Shown here: in pieces, positions 55,705-64,000 of the stretch
Layout: every line of letters starts with the position of its first letter
Numbering within the stretch: position 1 is the first letter of the stretch
Assembly: GCA_025201345.1 (NCBI GenBank)
Contig: JAIXMG010000001.1
Span: forward strand, 1,488,001 to 1,552,000
From: Thamnidium elegans
Taxonomy: Eukaryota > Mucoromycota > Mucoromycetes > Mucorales > Mucoraceae
Direction of reading: 5' to 3'
Length of the DNA: 64,000 nucleotides
Notes under the pieces: model-generated
What the model was told of the DNA's origin: nothing
The model's input: the letters and a program-made list of their open reading frames with translations, nothing else
The model's database searches: none
Program-made: the position numbers and the translations under genes

Positions 55705-58700
55705 TTACAATTTTAAAATTTCGATTTTAAATATCGGTCTTACAACCTTCATATCAACATTGATACTTATGCCAATACTGGATAAAAATTTCAATTTTTG
55801 AATTACAGTTTCTTCTTCATCATCTTCTTTATCTGCTTGCCAAACAATATTCATTTCGTTCATAGTAGAGTCGTATTTATATTGAGCTCCTGGTATAGAA
55901 GATTCATTAAGAACGACAGATAACTCTAAATCATATTCTGGAATATAGAGTCTTAATGAATCTATACCGAATTGAATGACAAATGCTTCGATAATGATGT
56001 TCTTTACATCTGTATCGAGATATTGACGATACATATAAGCGGCAGTATAGAGTTTTTTACAATCCTGTTCCGCAGCCATCCTGTTAAGTTGAGAGGAGTT
56101 GCAATGACGTGCAATTTTATCAATATGATCAAAGTTATCGTTCTCTTGCCCCATTCCTTTCAGTGCGTCACAAAGTTGTCGCTGTACGTAAATCGAAGCA
56201 TAATTATGAATAGGCTCAGTAAATATTGTGCAGATCGGTGCACCAAATCCAAAATGTCGGTATTTGGCAATGTCTAGAGAACCTGCGCTGAAATACTTAC
56301 TGGCTGGCGTGGTCTGTCGAATAATATGTAAAAGCGCCTCTTTCTTTTCTTTGGATGGTTCTTTTTCTTTAATTAACTTTATCAATCCATTAACTGAACC
56401 TGTGAGTGGGTCGTTCTCAAAATAGTCTTGCACAATGGCCTAATAAGTAATAATTATCAACACAGTAATACAATAAAAAAAAACTAAAACTAACCAGTTT
56501 AGATAATCTGGACTCATCTTGTCTGTACAAGAGAGCTTGATCTGGGAATCGACTAGATATTTTTTGTGCGACTTCAATATTAGCTACTATCAATAATTCT
56601 TGAAGTAAAACATCTTTATCAGTTTGATTTATTCTACTGATTCTTTCAGGATAACCAGATTCAGTTATTTTGAATATTTCGTATGACTTTGCTAAACTTT
56701 GACCGTTTAATTTATGCAAACGATTGTGTTGCAATTTTTGACATATGCTTAGTATGGTATCAGAATCTGCCTTTAAAGGATTACTTTGCTGAGTCGACGA
56801 TAAATTCACATGTCCCTTTGATTTTATAACAGTCTTTCCTATCCAAGAATGCAACAACACGCCATTTTCTGTAAATCTACATAATACTGAAAACGCCAAC
56901 CTATCCTGGTTCTCGACACCAAGACTACAATGAGATTCAGTAAATAATGGAGGCAAGATGGATACACTTCTATCAACTAAGTTAACTGAACATGATCTTT
57001 CACGAGCTTCACGATCCAACGGCGTATTGAGACGAACATAATTTGATACATCTGTAACATGAACACCAATCTCAAAAATATCTTTTTCTGTATTGGTAAC
57101 AGAGAACGCAGTATCTAAACTTACATTGGATTCGCCAATAGTAAATATGGATATAGCTTCTTTTGTAAGATCTCGCCGAGACTTTTTGAGATCAGTTGTG
57201 ATTTTGGACGGTATGGCAGCAGCGGCTTTTAAAGCGGATTCAGAAAATTCCACGTCCTTAATATGATGATCTGCCATGAGTGCTGCTGAGTGAACACCTA
57301 ATTCTCCCATCCACCCAATTTCTTTCTCAATCAAGCCAAATGGGTGTAACGAAGTTGCAGGCCACCGTTGAATGTTACCCTTTTTTTTAAAAAAAAAAGA
57401 GAGTCAGTTACATATGAAAAAAAAAAGTTGGAGATACACAAAACAAAAAACAAAGACAAAAAAGTTTACAATAAATATCCTATTCTTATACTCTTCATGG
57501 TATTTTACAAAGTTAGCAGGGGCGTGCTTGATAGGTACAGCAACAAGAGGTAGTCTCTTATCGGCTGGAATAAACCATATAATTTTAGGGCCATGTATAT
57601 CTTTTTTATCGCGACTTGCATTATCCAATGTGATAGCATGAGGACGGTACAACGAAAGTGTTCTAGTATACAAATTTGTTTTAGTAGTTGTAGTACAGAA
57701 ATACGTGTTTTTTTAAAAAAAATCCTTGACGTCAATTACCCCGAAAATAACATGTTTTTAGGTCGTTCCAAAATGCAAACTACTCTTCCACAATACTGAG
57801 GTCTTGATTTTTCATTCAACGACAAATTAAGTTTATCTTTATTCAATAGGTTTTTTTGTTCTTCTGGAATAGAAGATAATGCAGTATTAGAACTAGCCAT
57901 ACTGATAGAGGAGAGCCTTCTAGTATAACGTGCTTGAATCTTTGATTGCTTTTCTTCTAACATTTCATCTACATCTACAAGTTCAACTGCTACTTCATCG
58001 CCATCCAAAGCTCGGTTTCTATTACGTGACCCATAAATGTAAATAGATGCGTCCAGCTCTTCACATTCGACGTTAGCGTCAGAGCTATCTTGTAAATCAA
58101 CACGGAGAATACCCGAAAATAAAGTATGCGCGCGTACTGCTGCAGATGCATCGGAAACACTTTGATGAGCCGGAAACAACGCTTTTCTCGATTTCGATTG
58201 TTCATGTCGTTGATAATGTTGTAAAACATTATTAGGCACTATTTTTTTTGAGGTTTTAAAAAAAAAAGTTTTTTTTTTTTTCTAGCATGTAATATTTATG
58301 CATACCTGATTTGCTACGTGTTCGATTTGAGTGTTCAGTATTTAATGGTGACACCAAAGTCTCATTGTTATTCTCATCCTCCTCAGAATCTAAAGGCAGG
58401 AAAGAGTTAGAGAATACAGGTTTACCGTGTCCATTGTTAACATGCTTCTGTTGTTGTTGTTGCTCATTTATAGTTTTTAAAGAAAGTTTGAAATCGACGT
58501 GTTGTTCATTTCGCTTCATTTCTTGCAGAGGTTCGGAATGTCTACGGACTCTTTTCCAACTATCATTATTTGGTTCGTGTTTATCTGGCGTAATAGATAC
58601 CAAAGGAAGTCGTTTCATTTCATGAATAATATCTACTAATGACTGAAACGCAAGTGATTCCTTTTCTTCTGCTGGATTGTTTGATTTGGGTTTGATAATT

Positions 58701-59015
58701 GCAGTGGAACTTTTACGGCGACGATGATTGTTTTTTGATAATGGTCTATCATTATCCGATTTGGCCTCTTCAATAACAATGATGGGCTTTGTTTCTTGAT
58801 GAGCAGATGAATGTCGGCGCCCTCCACGTCTTCTCCTTCGGTTATGTGAGGATTTTTTAGAGCTAGTAGTGTCATCCGCTGATAATAGATCCTGTTGGCG
58901 CTCTTGGTTATTGTTCAGAGTTAAAGGATGCTTTTAAATAGATTTAGTCAATATATACGACATCATTACATACACATTATTCTATTACCTGTGTATCATT
59001 CTCTTCGCTATACAT
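55705..59015 (-). CDS. SSD1: Ssd1-type RNase II-like RNA-binding protein
   Basis: Six exons (59015-58989, 58930-58306, 58238-57740, 57662-57470, 57379-56495, 56439-55705) give 987 residues. The N-terminal ~215 residues are disordered and basic (NRRRRRGGRRHSS). Cold-shock-like domains follow: KALFPAHQSVSDASAAVRAH, LDGDEVAVELVDVDE, GRVVCILERPKNMLFSGTLS and IQRWPATSLHPFG. The RNB domain has IFEIGVHVTDVSNYVRLNTP and ERSCSVNLVDRSVSILPPLF. Of the four metal-binding acids of RNase II (DxxxxxDxDD), only one remains in FTIGESNVSLDTAFSV (about residues 526-541). The protein is therefore probably an RNA-binding pseudonuclease, as is known for yeast Ssd1, which controls translation of cell-wall mRNAs. 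Confidence 0.92.
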
Positions 59016-60222
59016 TATATATATTTTTTTGAAACAAGAAAGAGAAAAAAAGAAAAAACTAGACTGGTAAAAATACTCGCCTTTTTTTTTTTTTTTTTTT
59101 TTTTTTTGCGAGTCAAAAAACTCTGGGATACTATTGGAGAGTGTTTCCGCTCTTGTTCTAAACTATAATGCATATTATTATTTTTAAATATGTAAACAAT
59201 GTTATACATTTATTTTTTAAAAACAAAGGACTCTATAATAGTCGCGTCGATATCCTATTCTTTTTTTTCTTAAAAAAAAACGAGATTTGACAACCCAAAA
59301 AAAAAAAAAAGAGAGAAAACATGCTGAAATACTTATTCTGTAAGAGGCTAAACAAAATATGTCTGTTTAGCAGTAAATAGCTTCATAGAGGTGTGTCGGG
59401 AGTTATAAAAATGAGTCTGGATCCTTTCCAGTACAAATGTGAAAAATAAAAATAAAAAAAGTGATTTTAACTTGGTCGTGTCATTGTATTACATTAATCA
59501 ATTAATGAAAATAAAAAAAAATTGGTTGGGGGGTTTTTGGACACTGACATCTGGTGAGAGCTCGACACATATGTTTTCTTCCCCATCACATAATTCTTAT
59601 CATCCACTGTAGAAAAAAATAAGAGCTCAAAATGCATTTTTTTTAACTAGTCTTAGGATGCGAAATACAGTTAATAAAAATTATATGTGTTGGTTACGTA
59701 AACAAAGTCTATTTTTTTGGTAATTGTTTTGAGTAATGGATCATATCCATACCTACATATACCGCGGTTATCTATCGACACGCGATAAATATGACAAGTT
59801 CAAGATATTCCCATAACAACTGATAATCTACAATATATCAACGTTGCTGTGTAACTTCTGCCACGTTTTTTCTTTCTTTGTGTTTAAGTCCCATTTTTCA
59901 AGTTCTACACTTAACTATAATTCATAATTCAAATGTTAGATATGTTAAAATGATTCTCTCGCGCTATGTACATGTAAGACACGTAAAAATAAAATAAAGT
60001 ATAAACAAACAAAAAAAGTTTACGATAAGAAGGTATAAAATAATAAAATTTAGACTAAGTATTTATAATTTTAAAAGAGAGGTTTGTGAAATAAATTCTG
60101 TCATCACAATAGAAACATTTAAGCGAAAGGGTGGTAGGGAAGGGCCTATAAGACATGATTATTACTCATTCCATTTAAGCTCTTCCCCTTTTCTCTTTTT
60201 ACGCCTTTGTTGCTGGTCAAAG
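59016..60222. other. divergent intergenic region, SSD1 side
   Basis: AT-rich, with a poly-T run at 59081-59107 close to the SSD1 start. No coding frame or RNA gene recognised. Serves as promoter DNA for SSD1. Confidence 0.45.
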
Positions 60223-60350
60223 CACATGTGACATCCTTTTTTCTTCTGTGCGTAAACTGAATCTATCAATTTTTTTTTTATCGTTGTGTACATCTCATGC
60301 AAATTTGGATTTATAGACGTCACTCACGTGAAATAAGTAAAATCACATGA
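60223..60350. promoter_or_regulatory. E-box cluster upstream of the bHLH gene
   Basis: Palindromic CACATGTG (60223-60230), TCACGTGA (60324-60331) and TCACATGA (60343-60350), plus a CRE-like GACGTCA (60316-60322), lie 160-290 bp upstream of a bHLH gene. CANNTG is the core binding site of bHLH proteins, so self-control is possible. Confidence 0.5.
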
Positions 60351-60414
60351 AAAGATCGAAATCTATCAAATTTGTTTTATAAAACTTGAATGAGTTACTA
60401 TACTTGCATTTTTG

Positions 60415-60424
60415 TATATAAAGG
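60415..60424 (+). promoter_or_regulatory. TATA box of the bHLH gene
   Basis: TATATAAAGG, a strong consensus TATA element, is 87-96 bp upstream of the ATG at 60511 and is followed by a pyrimidine-rich tract at 60455-60490. Confidence 0.6.
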
Positions 60425-60510
60425 AATTAGCTATTTTATTTCAGTTTATATATTCCCCTTAATTATCTCTTTCTCTCCTTTTCTTCCTTTTAATATCTTT
60501 AATAATTTAT

Positions 60511-61598
60511 ATGACAATGGGTGATATGAACCATCATTACACTTTACATCGCTCTTCATCAAACGATGATTTTGAATTAACTTCTGTAACAAGGAAATCA
60601 CCACCGGAAGGTAATAAATAACAGCATTAATTATTATTACTATTATTATTTAAAAAAAAAAAATAAGCATCTAATCTTTATTTCTATAGTTACTGTACCT
60701 AGTCAAAGATACTATGACCCCACATCTTCATTAAGCAGTACAACTGCTTCTTCTTCATCAATTTCTTCATTTACCAGTTATCCTTCTCTCCCTACTGCAA
60801 CATCATACCCTATGACATCAACCTATCACTCTACAACCCTTCAAGATTATTATCAACAACCCTGGGATGATCAGCATCATCCAGATTTTCCTTTGCCTCC
60901 AGCACCACCACCACCCCCTCCACCACCACCACTTAACCAGCATATTATTCGTAGCCATCAACAACGTCATCGATGGAGTCCCGAATCATCTAGTCACCCA
61001 TATCAATATCCTTATCATCAGACCCAGGAATCTCGTAGCAGCGAAAGTCCCGGTGCTCGTCCTAAAGAACGTAGGCATCGGAAACAACCACACGAATTGT
61101 TATCCGAATCTCAAAAGAAGGCAAATCATATTGCTTCCGAACAAAAGAGAAGGCAAAATATAAGAATCGGGTTTGATCAACTAATTGATATTGTACCAAC
61201 ATTAAATCACGGTAACCGTAGTGAAGCTTTAATTTTACAAAAGTGTAAGTTTATTATCATTACTATGAAAAAAAAAGGGGGGGTTTGATATACTTATATA
61301 TGGTTATTTAAATAAATAGCTGTCGATCATATTCGACATTTAATATCTATGAAAAATGAATTTAAAAATCAAGTACGAGATCTACAAGGAACACTAGGCG
61401 ACACGTAAGACACAAAAAAAAAAAAAAAAGGTTATTGTGTACTAATTTATCCCATTTTTCTTTTATTTATTTTTTATACAGTAATTATGAAGAAGATGTA
61501 AGTGTTGTATTTTTTTACTTGCAAATTAAACATATTACTAATATTATTGTTACTATTTTTTATAGTCATCCGAGGACGAATTACTGTACTCTTATTAG
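60511..61598 (+). CDS. bHLH transcription factor (Ino4/Mlx-like)
   Basis: Five exons (60511-60610, 60690-61244, 61320-61404, 61482-61497, 61566-61598) encode 262 residues. Exon 4 is only 16 nt. The N-terminal two thirds are low complexity (Ser/Thr, His/Tyr, a Pro run). The bHLH domain at about residues 170-235 starts with a basic region KKANHIASEQKRRQNIRIGF, with His, Glu and Arg at the E-box contact positions. Helix 1 and loop continue DQLIDIVPTLNHGNRSEALI, and helix 2 is LQKSVDHIRHLISMKNEFKN after splicing. The acidic tail is NYEEDSSEDELLYSY. The ANHIASEQKRR form resembles yeast Ino4 and animal Mlx, both of which act as heterodimers. Its own promoter carries several E-boxes. Confidence 0.9.
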
Positions 61599-62261
61599 GA
61601 CATTTATACTCTTAAGCACACTAAGAAACTAACATTTACTCATCATTCATCATTTTATGGCATATCAGAAAAAAAACATCACCCCCTTCACATTTATGTA
61701 ATTTGTTTTTATTCTTTTCTTGTTTCACGAAAAGGAAGAAAAAAAAACATAATCACAAGCCTCATTCTATGAAAAAAATAAAATAAAAAGGGCTTTGTTT
61801 TTTTAAAAAATATTTTTTAAAGTGCAGCGAAAAAAAAAAAAATGCGGCTTTGGTTCTAGTTACACAACTAGATTTAGCATTTGATCTCTTCCAATGACCA
61901 GGAAGTTACATCATTGTCATACACAAGGGCTGAAATACTTTTTTCTTTTTTTTTGAGAAAAAAAAACAGTAATTGAAAAAAAGAGAGGGATTACATGTAT
62001 TTTATTATGGTACAGAGTTGAAAAAAAAGTGTTTTTATTTTTTAAAGTAGAAATAATAGGAAACATAGCCTATCGGTTGAGTATGTAACACCAAGCTAAA
62101 ACGCTCGGGGGAGAAGGAAATTTTTTTTGTATGGATTAGCGGGGATTAACTAATAGAATGGAGTAATATGTATAAAAATAAAGATGAATTTGGGCTTTTT
62201 TTTTAAAAAAAAAAAAAAGTATGTATAAATAAGGGAAATATATAAATAGGTTTTACAGAGT
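61599..62261. other. convergent intergenic region
   Basis: 3' flanks of the bHLH gene and the fucosyltransferase-like gene, with A/T homopolymer runs. A short G-rich strip (CTCGGGGGAGAAGG) lies near 62103-62117. Nothing coding seen. Confidence 0.5.
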
Positions 62262-63704
62262 CTATAATGGTAACGGCAATGTTTGTTCAATAGGATGGTA
62301 CATGGTTTGAAACCTACTATATCTATGATTGATATACTGAGAAAATGTACTCTTTCTTGTACCGATAAAGCTGGATCCGTGTGAAGCAATCTCAGCATCA
62401 ATCATGGGTAATAAAAGAGGAGAGATACGAGAACCAAGTTGAATAAATTCTTCATCGACTTCTTTATTACCAGTTAACATAGGACCTGATGTTAAAGTAC
62501 TTTCGATGACATTAGGGAAATCGGAAAGAGTGAAAATGCAAGGAAATTCGTCATAGAGCTCCTTTAGTGTAGTACGAGGCTGACGAGTGTCAGTTGCCAT
62601 GAAGATAAGACGTAATCTAGGATGGTTGTCTTCACTATGCCAGTGAACGCACTTATTGAGTAAAGAAATTTTATCTATTGGATTAGCTTCATCGACTTGC
62701 TTTAACGCGATCAATTTATCTTCTTCTTCTGTAGTTAATGGTCTTGTTGCGATTGGTGTTCCGATTAACTGTTGTTCAACAATTGATTCAGGTTCCAAAA
62801 TTGATTGTTCTAAAGTAGCTCTTAATGTGTTTACTGTTTCATCCATAAGTTTTTTGAAAAAGCCATCTCCTTGACGTAAATGAACACCGATAAATTTATC
62901 TGGTCCGCCTAACAAAGGCAGTACAGAAAGAGCTTGTTTAATTACCAAAGGATGAGAGATGCTTGTTTCTTCGCGTAAATACTTTGCCAACCAAACCAAA
63001 TTAGGATCTTGCAGGGCTAAACGTAATGTGTAGTGTAACGAACCAAATAACATAAACTTTTCATCACGTTCACGAAGGTCATCCATATCGATACGGTAAC
63101 GGAAAGTTCTAATAGATTGATCGTTATCTTTAGAATCATAAATACGGTAAGAGTAACGATCACTATCTTGAACGCGATAAATATCTTCTTCTTGAGCACG
63201 ATATACATCCTTAAAGTAATCTTGAGACATACTTGACCTTTGAACAGTACGAATACCAATGGAGTGAGCGGCAGAGAGATCAAAGATACTTTCAACAGAT
63301 ACAGGAACATACTTTGTAAAATCATGACACTTTGGGTTGCTACGTTGTTTGATAGAGGGACATTCGCTAAGACGATAATCAGCCAAAGGAGTAGGTCTCC
63401 ACCAAATGGCATTACCAATATTCATTTCAGGTAAAATAAGTGTACGATCAAGAGATTTAGCAAGAATCATAGCGTTGATAAGACCAATACGTTGATTATG
63501 AAGACCAGAATGAGGTAAAAATGAAATAAATTTCTCTTCTTTAGAAGTAGTAGCAATGTTAGTTGCTGTCTTTGGAGTAGTTGGGGTAATACTAAATCGT
63601 AATTGAACGCTCATAGATTGTGTTGAAGTATATATAACGAAGAATGTAGTTAAAATAAGGGTCACAAAACATGTTGCCCATACAAATTTTGGTGAACGCA
63701 ACAT
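62262..63704 (-). CDS. GDP-fucose protein O-fucosyltransferase-like type II membrane protein
   Basis: A single uninterrupted frame, the only intronless complete gene here. From Met at 63704 it has 480 residues: a short cytosolic start (MLRSPKFVW), a signal-anchor helix (ATCFVTLILTTFFVIYT) and a luminal domain. Conserved O-FucT features are LPHSGLHNQRIGLINAMILA (with LDRTLILPE after it), the GDP-fucose-binding arginine in FIGVHLRQGDGFF, and ASHGSSFIGTRKSTFSQYIN with HRYSR. The family transfers fucose to proteins in ER or Golgi; fungal substrates are largely unknown. The frame extends upstream to ATGs at 63755 and 63788. I prefer 63704 because a TATA element at 63801-63810 would place transcription start downstream of 63788 and because the extension looks non-coding. 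Confidence 0.82.
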   Translation of the reverse strand: MLRSPKFVWATCFVTLILTTFFVIYTSTQSMSVQLRFSITPTTPKTATNIATTSKEEKFISFLPHSGLHNQRIGLINAMILAKSLDRTLILPEMNIGNAIWWRPTPLADYRLSECPSIKQRSNPKCHDFTKYVPVSVESIFDLSAAHSIGIRTVQRSSMSQDYFKDVYRAQEEDIYRVQDSDRYSYRIYDSKDNDQSIRTFRYRIDMDDLRERDEKFMLFGSLHYTLRLALQDPNLVWLAKYLREETSISHPLVIKQALSVLPLLGGPDKFIGVHLRQGDGFFKKLMDETVNTLRATLEQSILEPESIVEQQLIGTPIATRPLTTEEEDKLIALKQVDEANPIDKISLLNKCVHWHSEDNHPRLRLIFMATDTRQPRTTLKELYDEFPCIFTLSDFPNVIESTLTSGPMLTGNKEVDEEFIQLGSRISPLLLPMIDAEIASHGSSFIGTRKSTFSQYINHRYSRFQTMYHPIEQTLPLPL

Positions 63705-63800
63705 ATTTTTTGTTTTTTGTTTTATGAAGGAAAAGAAGAAGTGATTAAAACCTTTCATTTCGGCGCTGTGAAAAATATTTATAAACATGTCTCCAAAGTG

Positions 63801-63810
63801 ATATAAATAG
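63801..63810 (-). promoter_or_regulatory. TATA-like element of the fucosyltransferase gene
   Basis: On the minus strand CTATTTATAT, followed about 90-100 bp downstream by the preferred ATG at 63704. Confidence 0.4.
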
Positions 63811-64000
63811 ATTTTTTTTTTTTTTTTTTTTTATAGCTTGTACTCCCAAATGGCTGGTAATAAAAAAATACAAATATACCAAAAAAAGATACCAATTGCT
63901 TTGTTGTTGTTTTTAAAGCAAGAGTCTGTATTTGTAAAAAAAAAAAAAAATTGGGCTTATAACGACTATTCTTCTTTAAGATGTAACGGAATAAACTTCC
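63811..64000. other. window-end intergenic DNA
   Basis: Poly-T run (63813-63832) and AT-rich DNA to the window end. Nothing recognised. Confidence 0.4.

Noticed and set aside
63705..63788. N-terminal extension of the fucosyltransferase-like protein
   Set aside because: The frame is open, but the extension looks like translated AT-rich leader, and the TATA-like element at 63801-63810 argues for a start at 63704.

Overview
The window looks like a nuclear contig of an early-diverging filamentous fungus, most likely Mucoromycotina (Mucorales-type). The reasons are a very AT-rich sequence full of poly-A/T tracts and microsatellites, many short GT-AG introns (about 40-180 nt), and fungal gene families such as a copper-fist factor, a Pcl-type cyclin, a fused alpha-beta tryptophan synthase and Ssd1. 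The species assignment is inference. I reconstructed 25 protein genes by splicing and checked that each complete model keeps one open frame.

Layout. 1-528: 3' end of an unrecognised gene. 836-3152: MFS sugar transporter. 3786-4592: Pcl-type cyclin. 5361-9217: accessory block with a 1-kb GC-richer repeat (copy 1), a decayed Tc1 transposon and a 152-bp MITE. 9392-10855: poly-Gln orphan, convergent with a membrane-bound ER protein disulfide isomerase (10872-12997). 13314-14981: 6-phosphogluconate dehydrogenase. 16351-19335: two head-to-head stomatin-family genes. 19808-20838: repeat copy 2, reversed. 21043-22497: CaMK-type kinase. 22602-23802: peroxisomal-type 2-enoyl-CoA hydratase. 24095-26144: membrane-anchored ubiquitin protease. 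27295-29073: copper-fist regulator. About 29404-29815: decayed calmodulin-like pseudogene. 31251-33114: GLE1 mRNA export factor. 35393-36139: C2H2 factor. 36490-37682: F-box protein with a zf-UBP-like cluster. 37815-39869: NELF-B homologue. 40103-42413: TRP5. 44125-45140: repeat copy 3. 46010-49494: rhodanese plus USP deubiquitinase. 49979-51179: homeobox factor. 53218-54214: SEN2 tRNA-splicing endonuclease. 54342-55618: SERBP1/Stm1-type ribosome factor. 55705-59015: SSD1. 60511-61598: bHLH factor. 62262-63704: O-fucosyltransferase-like protein.

There is no gene cluster or operon; the genes are mostly housekeeping and regulatory. Several are packed closely, including convergent ends 16 bp apart at 10855/10872 and about 130 bp between same-strand neighbours at 37682/37815 and 54214/54342. 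Between them lie kilobase-scale gene-poor stretches that carry repeats and relics.

The most notable items are the NELF-B homologue in a fungus, the nearly identical three-copy non-coding repeat with a variable 24-bp tandem, the F-box/zf-UBP-like combination, the Ssd1 protein with degraded catalytic acids, and the calmodulin-like relic that only shows when frames are read together.
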